Below, piece after piece: positions 16,994-26,303 of a DNA stretch of 56,672 bases. Both the position numbers and the translations under genes were made by a program. Location: contig CAITUP010000073.1 of NCBI GenBank assembly GCA_903895595.1, positions 1-56,672 of the forward strand, read 5' to 3'. The notes under the pieces are model-generated. The model was not told the origin of the DNA. It did no database searches and saw only the letters and a program-made list of their open reading frames with translations. The DNA is from an uncultured Acetobacteraceae bacterium. GTDB taxonomy: Bacteria > Pseudomonadota > Alphaproteobacteria > Acetobacterales > Acetobacteraceae. Each line of letters begins with the position of its first letter. Positions within the stretch are counted from its first letter, which is position 1.

Positions 16994-18166
16994 TCAAGCC
17001 GCCATCCGCAAAATCTCCATAATATCCCCAATCCCTCCGATCGGCCGCGGATTGGTATGGAGATAATGATCCAGCAACGCCGCCTTCGCCACCGTCTCGA
17101 ACTTCTCCTCCGTCACGCCCACCGTCGCCAGCGAACGCGGTAGCCCAAGGCCGGCGATAAATTCGTGCAGCACCTCCCATGCCGAACGGCCGGGTTGGCC
17201 CATCGCCTCGGCCACCAGCGCGTGACGATCCGGGTTCACGTCCTGATTGTAACGCATCACCGTGGGCAGCATCACGCAGGACGTATACCCATGCGGCACA
17301 TCGCAGGTGCCGCCGAGCACATGGCCGATTCCGTGGGATGCGCCCATGGAGATGGCGAAACGGTTGTGCTCCATCGACAGCCACACCGCGATTTGCGCGT
17401 CCAAACGGGCGCCCAGATCGTTCGGATCGGCCAAAGTGCGAGGCAGAGCGTCCGCAAGCAGTTTGATCGCGGGTACGGCCTCCAGATACGAACGGATATC
17501 CGCTTTCGGTGCGCACACCGTTTCGACGGCGTGATCCAGTGCGCGGATGCCCGACGACAGCCACAGCCATTGCGGGGTGCGCACCGTCACCGCCGGATCC
17601 AGAACGATGACACAAGGCACCATCGAGGGCTGCCGGTACAGCTCCTTCAACATCGTCCGCGTATCGGTCGCCCCGGCCGAGGCGTTGAAATCGCCGCCCG
17701 AAAGCGTGGTGGGAATGGCGATTTGCGGCACGTCCGGGCCCTCGAACTTGGGCAGCACGCGCTTGCCGTCGGGCGTCACGCGGATCGCGAACGGATCGAA
17801 TCCCGCGACATCGGTAATGTCGTGTTTCAGCGCCAGCCGCACCATTTTCCCGGCGTCGGTCATCGATCCGCCGCCGAACGTCACGATCAGGTCCGCTTTC
17901 GCGGCGCGCGCGGCCTGTGTTGCCTGCAACACGCATTCGCGTGGCGTGTGCGACGGCATGCCATCGAACGATCCGGCGTAACGATTGCCCAACGCCGTTC
18001 GCATGTCCTTAACCCACGACGTTTCCCGGTCCAAAGTGCGGCTGACCATCAGGAACACGCGATGTGCGTCCAGCCGCGTGGCTTCCTCTGCCAGGACCGT
18101 GGCGGCGGGGCGGCCGTAAACCACGCGATCGATGGGAACGCTCTCGAACGTGCCGGCAATCGTCAT
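16994..18166 (-). CDS. Iron-containing alcohol dehydrogenase / maleylacetate reductase family
   Basis: This 390-residue group III dehydrogenase has the NAD loop LIVTFGGGSMTDAGKMV near 95-110 and metal-binding residues in ALDHAVE, GASHGIGHVLGG and VPHGYTS. It starts at ATG 18166 with a perfect AAGGAG 8 nt upstream; the frame extends further only as shadow. It is the last gene of the ABC transporter operon, 5 bp after a permease, so it probably oxidises the imported polyol/alcohol or reduces a derived aldehyde. The choice between alcohol dehydrogenase and maleylacetate reductase cannot be made from sequence. Confidence 0.9.
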   Translation of the reverse strand: MTIAGTFESVPIDRVVYGRPAATVLAEEATRLDAHRVFLMVSRTLDRETSWVKDMRTALGNRYAGSFDGMPSHTPRECVLQATQAARAAKADLIVTFGGGSMTDAGKMVRLALKHDITDVAGFDPFAIRVTPDGKRVLPKFEGPDVPQIAIPTTLSGGDFNASAGATDTRTMLKELYRQPSMVPCVIVLDPAVTVRTPQWLWLSSGIRALDHAVETVCAPKADIRSYLEAVPAIKLLADALPRTLADPNDLGARLDAQIAVWLSMEHNRFAISMGASHGIGHVLGGTCDVPHGYTSCVMLPTVMRYNQDVNPDRHALVAEAMGQPGRSAWEVLHEFIAGLGLPRSLATVGVTEEKFETVAKAALLDHYLHTNPRPIGGIGDIMEILRMAA

Positions 18167-18171
18167 CCTGT

Positions 18172-19071
18172 TTACTCCTTCACCGCGCCGGTCATCGACG
18201 ACACGTAATATTCCACGAAAAACGAGTAGATGATCGCGACAGGCACCGAGCCCAGCAGCGATCCCGCCATCAACGAGCCCCATTGATACACGTCGCCGGT
18301 CACCAATTCCGTCAGGATCGCTACCGGCACGGTTTTTTTGTCCGTCGATTGGATGAAGGCCAGCGCATAGATGAACTCATTCCACGACAGGGTGAAGGCG
18401 AAAATCCCCGCCGAGATCAGCCCCGGCACCGCCAGCGGCAGCGTGATCCGCCGCAGAATTTGCAAACGGGACGCGCCGTCGATCAGCGCGCATTCCTCCA
18501 GCTCGTAGGGGATGGATTTGAAATACCCGATCAGCAACCAGGTGCAGAATGGCACCAGAAAGGTCGGGTAAGTGAGAATCAACGCGATCGGATTGTCGAA
18601 CAGACCGAACTGGAAAATCAGCGTCGCCAGCGGAATGAACAGGATCGACGGCGGCACCAGATAGGCCAGATAGATCGCTAGTCCGAAATGCTGCGCGCCT
18701 TTGAAACGCAACCGCTCGATCGCGTACGCCGCCAACACGCTGGAAAATACCGACAGAAAGGTCGATGCAACCGCGATTCCCATCGTGGTGATCAGCCATT
18801 GCGGATAATTCGTCTCGAACAGCAGCACATAAATGTTGTGCAGCGTCGGAGAATGCACCCAGAACGGGCTGTAGGTCTTGTAGTCGTACATTTCCGCATC
18901 GGGCTTAAACGCCGTCACCGTCATCCAATAGAACGGAAACAGCAGCACGATCAGAAACAGCGCAAGCGGCAAATACACCAGCACCATGCGCTTGACGCCG
19001 GAATCCCAGGACAAGCGCTCCGGCGCGTCGGTGGTGGGGGCGGCGATGGCCTCGACGGTCGTGTCAGTCAT
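18172..19071 (-). CDS. Sugar ABC transporter permease (MalG/UgpE type)
   Basis: This 299-residue inner-membrane protein has six predicted membrane segments and the EAA motif EECALIDGASRLQILRRITL (around 200-220). A 25-residue acidic/Pro-rich N-terminal tail precedes the first helix. It forms the transport channel with the upstream MalF-type permease, whose gene overlaps it by 8 bp. The carbohydrate or polyol it moves is unknown. Confidence 0.93.
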   Translation of the reverse strand: MTDTTVEAIAAPTTDAPERLSWDSGVKRMVLVYLPLALFLIVLLFPFYWMTVTAFKPDAEMYDYKTYSPFWVHSPTLHNIYVLLFETNYPQWLITTMGIAVASTFLSVFSSVLAAYAIERLRFKGAQHFGLAIYLAYLVPPSILFIPLATLIFQFGLFDNPIALILTYPTFLVPFCTWLLIGYFKSIPYELEECALIDGASRLQILRRITLPLAVPGLISAGIFAFTLSWNEFIYALAFIQSTDKKTVPVAILTELVTGDVYQWGSLMAGSLLGSVPVAIIYSFFVEYYVSSMTGAVKE

Positions 19072-20029
19072 TGGCTTCCCCCTGTTGCCATTTGCGGCGG
19101 CCGACCCCGAAGAAACACAGCAGCGTCGCCGCGATCAGGAACGGGATCATGGACACCGCGATTGCCGCGCCCTCGCCCAGCTGCGCCCCGGGAATGGCGC
19201 GTTGGAACGCCAGCGTGGCCATCAGATGCGTGGTGTTGAACGGCCCGCCGCGGGTGATTGCGTAGACCAGCTGGAAGTCCGAGAATGTGAACAGCACCGA
19301 CAACGTCAGCGCCACCGCCAAAATAGGCATCAGCAGCGGCACGGTGATGCGGTAAAACTTCTGCCAGCCGGAGGCTCCGTCCAGCAAAGCGGCCTCATAC
19401 AAACTCGGCGAAATCGTCTGCAACCCCGCCAGCAGCGTGATGGCGACAAACGGAATGCCGCGCCAGATATTCGCCACGATCAACGACCAGCGCGCCGGCC
19501 AGGGGGAGCCGAGGAAATTGAAATACGTGTCGCTCCAATGCAGCAGATCGACGAACACGTAGGACACGATGGAAAACTGCGGCGAATAGATCCACCACCA
19601 CGCGATCGCCGACAGCACCGTCGGCACGATCCACGGCAGCAGCACGATCGCCCGAATAAACGCCTTGAACGGGATGTGGTGGTTCAGCAGCAGCGCCAGC
19701 CACAGCCCGAGGGTGAATTTCCCGGCGGTCGCCACCACGGTGTAGAAAATCGTGTTGGTGACGGACATCCAGAACACGGGATCGTCCATCAGCTCCTGGA
19801 AATTCTCCAGCCCCACGAAATGGCCGGGCTGCCCGATTGTGGTATCGGTCATCGACAGCCACAGCCCCAGCCCCAGCGGGTACGTCAAAAACACCACCAG
19901 CAGCCCCATGCTCGGCAGCAGGCAGAGGAAGACCAGGAACGGTTTGTAATCGAACAGCTTGGTCACCCAAGTGTCCGGCGCGCGCACGAAATTCAGCCGT
20001 TGCAGGCCGACATCGACGGTGGCGTCCAT
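19064..20029 (-). CDS. Sugar ABC transporter permease (MalF/UgpA type)
   Basis: This 321-residue polytopic membrane protein has the permease EAA loop in YEAALLDGASGWQKFYRITV (around 225-245) and about six membrane segments, the first at 30-52. A GAGGAGGAAG ribosome binding site precedes ATG 20029. It lies 18 bp after the binding-protein gene and overlaps the second permease, so the transporter genes are tightly linked. Confidence 0.93.
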   Translation of the reverse strand: MDATVDVGLQRLNFVRAPDTWVTKLFDYKPFLVFLCLLPSMGLLVVFLTYPLGLGLWLSMTDTTIGQPGHFVGLENFQELMDDPVFWMSVTNTIFYTVVATAGKFTLGLWLALLLNHHIPFKAFIRAIVLLPWIVPTVLSAIAWWWIYSPQFSIVSYVFVDLLHWSDTYFNFLGSPWPARWSLIVANIWRGIPFVAITLLAGLQTISPSLYEAALLDGASGWQKFYRITVPLLMPILAVALTLSVLFTFSDFQLVYAITRGGPFNTTHLMATLAFQRAIPGAQLGEGAAIAVSMIPFLIAATLLCFFGVGRRKWQQGEAND

Positions 20030-20047
20030 GGTCTTCCTCCTCAGCCG

Positions 20048-21391
20048 TTACGCGTTGCGGTAGTAGCGTTCAGCCTGTTTCGCTGCCTGCTTCGCCGCGG
20101 CCTCCGGCGTCGCATTGCCGGTGACAACGGAGGCAAACATGTCCACGACGGTGTAATTGGCGATCACCGCGGCCGAGGCAGCGCTGATCGGGCCTTTGTA
20201 CCCGTCGTAGAACGGCGAATCCATCGCGGTGGCGTAAGGGATCAGCTTCGGATCGCTCTCCCAGAACTTCATGCTGCGATAGGCCTTCAACGACTGGCTC
20301 CAATATCCCAGGCAGTTGGATAGCCAGGGACCGTACTGCTCTGCCTCCATCATGAATTGCAGATAGGCCTTGGCGGCGTTCGGGTATTTGCTGTGCTTGA
20401 AAATCATCGCGTTCATCGGTTGCGCCGATTCCGGCTTCACCTTCGAATGCCCGAACGGCGCGTCCTGATGATACGTGTCGGCCGCGATGGCGTTCTGCGC
20501 GGCGTCCGGCGATTTCAGCATCGAGTAGTACAGCGAAACGCCGTTGAACGTGAAACCGATCTTGCCCGCCGCGAAGGCCTGGTTGTTGCCGACGTCGTTC
20601 CAGGTCAGTGTGCCCGGAATCATCGTCTTCTGCAGTTCCGTCGCGTATTTCATCGCCGCGAGCACTTCTTTGGAATCCAGCGCGACCTTGCCTTTCTCAT
20701 CCACCAGAAAGGCGCCATGGGTCCACATCAGCCATTCGGAGTATCCGTTGGCATCGCCCAACGCATGCCCCAACGACATGCCGCAGGGATGGCCATTTTT
20801 CTGCAGCTTCTGGCAGAGGTCGAGGAACTTCTCCAGATCGTTCGGAATTTCCGTATAACCGGCCTCGTTCACCCAGGATTTGCGGTAAACGCACGGACCG
20901 GTGCCGCCGCCGATGGGAATGCCGATCCAGGTCTTGGTACCCCATTTCTGGCCATAGCGTTCCGCGAGGCTGTACCAGCCGCCGTACTTCGCCCCGAGAT
21001 ATTCCGCCAGATCGGTCAGTTCCAGCACCTTGGCGCTGTAGATATGCGGGTCGGTGCTGAAGCTGATCACGATATCCGCGCCGGCACCGGTATTGGCGAC
21101 CACGGCCAATTGCGGGCGAAGGTCCTCCCAGCTCACGAAATCGACTTTCACGTCGATGCCGGTCTGTTCGATGAATTTCTTGGTGTTGGCCTTCCAGAAC
21201 ACTTCGTCCGGATCGATGAATTTGGCGGGCCGCAACACATGCAGCGTGGCGCCTTTTTCGATCTTGTAATCCGGCGATTTCACATTCGCGGTCGGTATCT
21301 CATCCGCCGCTCGGGCGCCGATGATGGGGATCGCGGAGGCTCCCAGCGCGGCGGCGCCAAGGGCCAGGGATTCACGGCGAGTGACGGTCAT
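20048..21391 (-). CDS. Sugar ABC transporter substrate-binding protein (family 1)
   Basis: This 447-residue periplasmic binding protein starts MTVTRRESLALGAAALGASA, a Tat-type signal, with cleavage near GARAADE. It has the family-1 pattern of carbohydrate-binding lipoprotein relatives: EQTGIDVKVDFVSWED, the NTGAGADIVISFS stretch and a C-terminal EAAAKQAAKQAERYY helix. It delivers its ligand to the MalFG-type permeases encoded downstream. The neighbouring iron-type dehydrogenase suggests a polyol or sugar alcohol, but this is inference. Confidence 0.92.
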   Translation of the reverse strand: MTVTRRESLALGAAALGASAIPIIGARAADEIPTANVKSPDYKIEKGATLHVLRPAKFIDPDEVFWKANTKKFIEQTGIDVKVDFVSWEDLRPQLAVVANTGAGADIVISFSTDPHIYSAKVLELTDLAEYLGAKYGGWYSLAERYGQKWGTKTWIGIPIGGGTGPCVYRKSWVNEAGYTEIPNDLEKFLDLCQKLQKNGHPCGMSLGHALGDANGYSEWLMWTHGAFLVDEKGKVALDSKEVLAAMKYATELQKTMIPGTLTWNDVGNNQAFAAGKIGFTFNGVSLYYSMLKSPDAAQNAIAADTYHQDAPFGHSKVKPESAQPMNAMIFKHSKYPNAAKAYLQFMMEAEQYGPWLSNCLGYWSQSLKAYRSMKFWESDPKLIPYATAMDSPFYDGYKGPISAASAAVIANYTVVDMFASVVTGNATPEAAAKQAAKQAERYYRNA

Positions 21392-21423
21392 GTGTTTTAC
21401 CTCCCGTTATTGATTGCGATATC

Positions 21424-22482
21424 CTAGGCGACGAAACGCTGCCCGGTCGCGGCGTCGAAGACGTGCGACAAGGCTTGCGTGGGGGTGATGCGAATGGTCT
21501 CGCCGGGCTTGGCGGTGACGCGTTCGCGAAAGGCGCACAGTACCTGCGTGCCGGCGAAGGTGGCGATGACCTGGGTTTCCGATCCGGTGGGTTCCACCAC
21601 ATGGACCGTGGCCGGCAGGCCGTCGCCGGACAGCTGAAAATGTTCGGGGCGGACGCCGTAGACCATCGGCCGTCCCTCGGCGCCGGGGGACGCGTTGGGC
21701 AAAGGCAGTGTGGTGCCGTCGTCCGTCCGGAACGCACCGTTGGCGACGGTGCCTTTCAGGAAATTCATTGCCGGTGAGCCGATGAAGCCGGCGACAAATA
21801 AATTATTGGGGCGGTCGTACAGTTCCAGCGGGGCGCCGATCTGTTCCACGTTGCCGCTGTTCATGACCACGATCTTGTCGGCCATCGTCATCGCCTCGAT
21901 CTGATCGTGCGTGACGTAAACGGTGGTGGTGGTCAGGCGCTGATGCAGTTCCTTGATTTCCGCGCGCATCTGCACGCGCAGCTTGGCGTCGAGGTTGGAC
22001 AGCGGCTCATCGAACAGGAACACTTTCGGATCCCGCACGATCGCCCGCCCCATCGCCACGCGTTGCCGCTGCCCGCCGGACAATTGCCGAGGATAACGAT
22101 TGAGGTACGGCATCAGGCCCAGGATTCCCGCGGCCCTTTGCACCTGCTGATCGATCATCGACTTCGGCATGTTCGCCAATGACAGCGAAAATGCCATGTT
22201 GTCGCGCACCGTCATGTGCGGATACAGCGCGTAATTCTGAAAGACCATGGCGATGTCGCGTTCTTTCGGCGCGACATTGTTGACGACCCGGTCGTCGATG
22301 GCGATTTCGCCGGAGGAGATATTTTCCAGCCCCGCGATCATGCGCAGCAGCGTGGATTTGCCGCAGCCGGAGGGGCCGACGAGGATGACGAATTCCCCGT
22401 CCTCGATGCCGACGCTGACGCCGTGCAGAACCTCGGTGGAGCCGAACGTCTTGCGGACGTTCCGAATGGATACGGTGGCCAT
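21424..22482 (-). CDS. Sugar ABC transporter ATP-binding protein (MalK/UgpC type)
   Basis: This 352-residue ATPase has Walker [10 protein letters not shown] near residue 37, the signature [14 protein letters not shown], Walker [13 protein letters not shown] and the H-loop THDQIEAMT, then a C-terminal MalK-type TOBE/OB regulatory domain (about 240-350). It powers the importer encoded by the next three genes and is the first transporter gene of the minus-strand run, after a repeat pair that separates it from the TPP enzyme gene. Confidence 0.95.
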   Translation of the reverse strand: MATVSIRNVRKTFGSTEVLHGVSVGIEDGEFVILVGPSGCGKSTLLRMIAGLENISSGEIAIDDRVVNNVAPKERDIAMVFQNYALYPHMTVRDNMAFSLSLANMPKSMIDQQVQRAAGILGLMPYLNRYPRQLSGGQRQRVAMGRAIVRDPKVFLFDEPLSNLDAKLRVQMRAEIKELHQRLTTTTVYVTHDQIEAMTMADKIVVMNSGNVEQIGAPLELYDRPNNLFVAGFIGSPAMNFLKGTVANGAFRTDDGTTLPLPNASPGAEGRPMVYGVRPEHFQLSGDGLPATVHVVEPTGSETQVIATFAGTQVLCAFRERVTAKPGETIRITPTQALSHVFDAATGQRFVA

Positions 22483-22518
22483 GATGGTCGTCGTCTCCCT
22501 GATTTATTCTTATTTCTC

Positions 22519-22592
22519 CGTCATGGTCGGGCCAGACCCGACCCTCGTTATCCTGTTTGACTGAGTTGGTGGGGTCAGGCCCGACCATGACG
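22519..22592. repeat. Inverted pair of TCATGGTCGGG repeats
   Basis: CGTCATGGTCGGGCC at 22519-22533 and its reverse complement, ending CCATGACG, at 22578-22592 face each other, and the match continues into GACCC/GGGTC with one mismatch. Each arm also carries its own small palindrome. The same unit recurs at 27894, 27938 and 56649. The pair sits between the TPP enzyme gene and the transporter ATPase gene and could stabilise or attenuate their shared transcript. Confidence 0.85.
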
Positions 22593-22604
22593 TTGTACGC
22601 TCGA

Positions 22605-24230
22605 TTAGAACTTGGAAACGCGGGTCTCTTTCGCGGTGATAAATTCGAGCAGCGCGGGCTTGCCGGCCTGCGTCTGCGCGATCCCGCGACGGATCGCCGC
22701 CTGGATCTGGTCGGGTTGCGTCACCCGTTCCCCATACCCGCCGAACGCCGTCGCCATGTCGGCGTAGTTGCCGGAGATGTCGGTGGAACGATATTTCTCC
22801 GTGCTGATCGGCATGACCTTCAGCTCGATCGCCATGGAGAAGTTATTCAGCAGGATCGACAGGATGGGGATGCGCTCGCGCACCGCGGTTTCGAAGTCCA
22901 TGCCGGTGAAGCCGATCGCCGCGTCGCCCCAGAGGTTGATGCACAGCTTGTCCGGTTTCGCCAGCTTGGCACCCATCGCGAGACCGAGGCCCATGCCGAG
23001 TTGGGTGGTTTTGCCCCAGCCGATGTAGGACATCGGTTCGTCGGACACCCAGAACGGCGAAATCTGATCGCGCGGGCTGCCGGCATCGTGGGTGATGATG
23101 GTGTTGTTACGGTCAACCGTGTTCATCAGTTCCTTGATGACGCGATAGGGCGACAGCGGCGCCTCATTCGAATCCAGCAGCGGCTGCCATACCGCCATCC
23201 ATTCCGCCTTCACGGCCTGGATTTCGGCGACCACGGCCTTGGTGTCGCGGTTGGATTTGATGGTCTGGCGCAGTTCGCCGATCAAGGCTTGCAGCGTCAG
23301 CTTGGCGTCGCCCACCAGACCCACGGCGCTGACCACGTCCTTGTTCAGGTGGTGCGGGTCGAGCGTGGCGTGCACGAACTTCTTGCCGGCCGGGAACTTG
23401 ATGCCGAAATTGGTTTCGGTGAACGAGCACCCGATGCCGATCACCAGATCGGATTTCTGCACGAAATGATGCACCGGCTTCGGCACCGCGTTGCCGCCGG
23501 AGCCCAAGGACAGCTCATGGCTTTCCGGGAACGAGCTTTTGCCGCCGAGGCTGGTGGTGACCGGCGCGCCCAGCAGTTCGGCGAATTCCTTCAGTTCTGC
23601 CCAGGCTTCCGCCCAATGCACGCCAGTGCCGGCGTAGATCAGCGGGCATTTCGCCGCCAGGATCGCCGCCGCCGCCTTGCGCACGTCCACCGGATCGGGG
23701 CCGTATTTGTGGATGCCGACCGGGGTGTAATCCAGCTCGCCGATATCCTCGTTCCAGATATCGGTGGGGATTTCCACGATCGCCGGACCCGAACGGCCGT
23801 TTTTGATGTTGCTCATCGCTCGGCGCATGATGTTGGAAATCTCCTTGGGGAGATTCACCGTTTCCGCCGACTTGGAAATGCCGCGCATTTCGCGGGTGGA
23901 GCTGAAATTGGGGTCGATGCCCGCGATGCGGCGGGGATAGCCCTGCGGCAGCACCAGCAGCGGGATGGACTCGGAATAGCATTGCGCCACGCCGCCATAC
24001 GCGTTTTCCGCGCCGGGCCCGTGCTGCATACAGAAGGCGCCGACCTTGCGGCCCGAGGTCACGCGGGAAATGGCGTCGGCCATGTGGATGCCGATCCGCT
24101 CCTGCCGGACGATGATGGGCCGGATATCGGCCGCCGCGGCGTATTCCAGCAGGTGGTTGACGGGATAGCCGCAGAGGATCTCGATCCCCTCGCGCTTCAT
24201 GATTTCCGCGATTGCGTCGCCGACCTTCAT
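22605..24230 (-). CDS. Thiamine pyrophosphate-dependent enzyme (acetolactate synthase-like)
   Basis: This 541-residue protein has the three-domain layout of the AHAS/pyruvate oxidase family. The N-terminal domain carries the catalytic Glu in RQERIGIHMADA (around 43-54). The middle domain starts near 190. The C-terminal TPP-Mg motif is NLWGDAAIGFTGMDFETAVRERIPILSILLN split over 420-455 (GDA...N). It probably joins or decarboxylates 2-oxo acids; it is not a canonical IlvB, since no small subunit gene is near. It is upstream of the sugar-type ABC operon on the same strand, so it may act on the same substrate's breakdown. Confidence 0.88.
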   Translation of the reverse strand: MKVGDAIAEIMKREGIEILCGYPVNHLLEYAAAADIRPIIVRQERIGIHMADAISRVTSGRKVGAFCMQHGPGAENAYGGVAQCYSESIPLLVLPQGYPRRIAGIDPNFSSTREMRGISKSAETVNLPKEISNIMRRAMSNIKNGRSGPAIVEIPTDIWNEDIGELDYTPVGIHKYGPDPVDVRKAAAAILAAKCPLIYAGTGVHWAEAWAELKEFAELLGAPVTTSLGGKSSFPESHELSLGSGGNAVPKPVHHFVQKSDLVIGIGCSFTETNFGIKFPAGKKFVHATLDPHHLNKDVVSAVGLVGDAKLTLQALIGELRQTIKSNRDTKAVVAEIQAVKAEWMAVWQPLLDSNEAPLSPYRVIKELMNTVDRNNTIITHDAGSPRDQISPFWVSDEPMSYIGWGKTTQLGMGLGLAMGAKLAKPDKLCINLWGDAAIGFTGMDFETAVRERIPILSILLNNFSMAIELKVMPISTEKYRSTDISGNYADMATAFGGYGERVTQPDQIQAAIRRGIAQTQAGKPALLEFITAKETRVSKF

Positions 24231-24531
24231 TCCATTCGCTCCCTAACGAGGTGTTCTGCGGCACGGTAGGGCGGTGCGGGGCGGCTGGCAACGGGGCGTC
24301 CGACCAGGGGATGGGCCGGTTCGGCGAGCGGACCGGCCCATCCCCTACTTCTTCCCGATGGATATTTCGATTTCGAGGTCAAGAACCGCTACGAGAATCA
24401 GCAGGAGGATGAAATGTGGTATCGTCTTTCACCTCCTGGTTACCGGCCGGCGGCGAAATACTGGCGGCCGGAAGACCCTACCGGTGAGGTGCCCGGAAGG
24501 TTAATGCAGCATACTCGGGTATCGTGTTTTT
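24231..24531. other. Intergenic stretch with a 14-bp hairpin
   Basis: This 301-bp gap between the divergently neighbouring minus-strand genes contains a perfect 14-bp stem, GGGGATGGGCCGGT (24307-24320) with its complement at 24332-24345 and an 11-nt loop. No T-run follows on either strand. To its right, a plus-strand frame with AGGAGG at 24403-24408 and ATG 24414 reads a protein-like stretch (MWYRLSPPGYRPAAKYW), but it soon runs antisense into the next gene. I do not call it a gene. Confidence 0.6.
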
Positions 24532-25587
24532 TTAACCCGCCGCCAAACAAAACACGTCCTGGCATGTCTCCGGCAGCATCCATTCCTGCCACGTCGTCCC
24601 GCCGTCCTGCGTCCCGAACACCTGCCCGACGCGGGAGGCGCAGTACACCCGATCGGCGTCGGTCGGATGCAGCGCCACCGCCATCATCGTGGCCTTGGCC
24701 TGGATCGTGTGATCGAACCGGGTCCAGTTCCGCCCACCGTCGTCGCTGCGATACAGCGACCCGTCCCGGCTGCGCGATGCCGGGCTAAGTGCGGCGTACA
24801 TGACGTTCGGGTTCAGCGGCGACGTCCGCACGTCGCGGCCATAGCGGAGCGGTGAGAAACGCCCGATCTCCATATCTTCCCAATGCGTGCCGCGGTCGTC
24901 GCTGCGGAACAGGCCCATGCGGCACGCCATGAAGACGCTGTCGGGGGCGGCTTGGCTGACCTCGATGGCGTGGCCGTCGAGCATGCCCTCGGCTTTCACC
25001 GTGGTGCGGAGATGGTTGGTCAGATGCGGGCGCTCGGCCATGGATAACAGGTCGGCACTGGTGTCTTCCCACGTTTCCCCGCCGTCCAGCGATCGCATCG
25101 TGCCATCCACTTCCAGCGTGGCGTACAGCACGTTCGCATCCGTGGGATGCGCCGCCAGCCGCATGACGCGGCAGGGGAACGGCATCGCGATTCGGCCAGG
25201 CATTTTTGGGGTTGGCATCGCGCGCCATGTCGCTCCGGCATCGTCGCTGCGATAAATCCCGACCGGCGCCCCGCCGATATAAATGCGCCGATGGTCGGCC
25301 GGCTGCACCAGGATCGACCACGCCTGCACGCCGGGGAACGGGAAATCCATCCGGTTCCAATGGTCGCCATGATCGGTGCTGACATACGGCCCCGACTTGG
25401 TGCCGAGATAGACCGTGCCGGGGATCGACGGGTGCACCGTGATCGCGTGCACATCGGCATCCTCCGGCAGCCCATTGGCCAGTTTGATCCAATCCCCGCC
25501 CTCGCAAGAACGGCGGAAAACGCCGCCTTCCGTGCTTTCGCGAATCCAGGCGACCCCGGCATAAACGTACGATGGCGAACTTGGCAT
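24532..25587 (-). CDS. Asp-box (BNR/sialidase-like) beta-propeller protein
   Basis: This 351-residue protein is built of repeated Asp-box motifs of the S-x-D-x-G-x-x-W kind: STDHGDHW, RSDDAGATW, SLDGGETW, RSDDRGTHW, RSDDGGRNW and TQDGGTTW. These mark a sialidase/VPS10-type beta-propeller. No signal peptide is seen (start MPSSPSYVYAGVAWIRES), so it would be cytoplasmic. Such proteins are often annotated as glycosyl hydrolases, but no catalytic sialidase Arg triad or Tyr can be assigned, so the activity is open. Confidence 0.85.
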   Translation of the reverse strand: MPSSPSYVYAGVAWIRESTEGGVFRRSCEGGDWIKLANGLPEDADVHAITVHPSIPGTVYLGTKSGPYVSTDHGDHWNRMDFPFPGVQAWSILVQPADHRRIYIGGAPVGIYRSDDAGATWRAMPTPKMPGRIAMPFPCRVMRLAAHPTDANVLYATLEVDGTMRSLDGGETWEDTSADLLSMAERPHLTNHLRTTVKAEGMLDGHAIEVSQAAPDSVFMACRMGLFRSDDRGTHWEDMEIGRFSPLRYGRDVRTSPLNPNVMYAALSPASRSRDGSLYRSDDGGRNWTRFDHTIQAKATMMAVALHPTDADRVYCASRVGQVFGTQDGGTTWQEWMLPETCQDVFCLAAG

Positions 25588-25642
25588 GGCGCTCCCTCCT
25601 GGTTGGGCGCGACGTTACCGGGTTCATCGGAGGAACCGCAAA

Positions 25643-26293
25643 TTGAGCCAGACCCTGTTCGACGTCCCGGCCGCGCGCCCCACCATGGCCCCGCGGGCGT
25701 TCCGCCCGATCCACATCTCCGGCTTCGACCGGGAGATGAACGATTTCTACCCGACACCGTCCTGGGTGACCGAGGCGCTGCTGAAGCACGCCCCGTTACG
25801 CGGGCCGGTGTGGGAACCCTGTTGCGGCGACGGTGCCATCGCCCGCGTGATCGCGGCGCATGGCCACACGGTGGAGGCCACCGATCTGGCCGATCACGGG
25901 CACGGCCGCAGCGGCGTGGATTTCTTCCAGTGCGACGCGGTGCCGGCGGGCTGTCAGGCGATCGTCACCAACCCACCCTACGGCGACGGCGGCACCGAAC
26001 GGAAATCGCGGAAGGCGTCGTCGCAGTTGTTGGCGTTCGTGAAACACGCCATTGCGTTAACGGAGTCCGCGAACGGCCAACTGGCGCTGCTGGTGCGGTT
26101 TCAATGGATCGCCGGGCAGCGGGCCGCGGCGCTGATGTCCAGCGGACCGTTGGACAAGGTGATCGTGCTGACGCACCGCATCCTGTGGTTCGACATGGGA
26201 CCGCAAACCAAGCACGGCCAGCATCATCATTGCTGGCTGTTCTTCGATGCCCAGCGCGACCGGACGCGGCCGCCGGAGATTGTATTCGCCTGA
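25643..26293 (+). CDS. Orphan DNA methyltransferase-like protein (NPPY motif)
   Basis: This 216-residue class I SAM-dependent methyltransferase has motif I WEPCCGDGAIARV and motif IV IVTNPPYGDGG. NPPY is typical of N6-adenine or amino-methylating DNA/RNA enzymes, and the DFYPTPSWVTEALL stretch before motif I resembles phage- and plasmid-type adenine methylases. The TTG at 25643 was chosen because GGAGGA lies 8 nt upstream; ATG 25586 would overlap the divergent gene. No restriction enzyme or specificity subunit is nearby. It could also methylate a protein or RNA. Confidence 0.78.
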   Translation: MSQTLFDVPAARPTMAPRAFRPIHISGFDREMNDFYPTPSWVTEALLKHAPLRGPVWEPCCGDGAIARVIAAHGHTVEATDLADHGHGRSGVDFFQCDAVPAGCQAIVTNPPYGDGGTERKSRKASSQLLAFVKHAIALTESANGQLALLVRFQWIAGQRAAALMSSGPLDKVIVLTHRILWFDMGPQTKHGQHHHCWLFFDAQRDRTRPPEIVFA

Positions 26294-26303
26294 GCCGGTT
26301 CGC

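Noticed and set aside
14967-17936. Long minus-strand extension of the NAD-binding protein frame
   Set aside because: The protein start with its Rossmann motif is at 14966. The rest is antisense to the binding-protein and VOC genes and lies out of frame within the dehydrogenase gene.
24307-24345. Hairpin as an intrinsic terminator
   Set aside because: Neither side is followed by a T-run, and no gene ends next to it on either strand.
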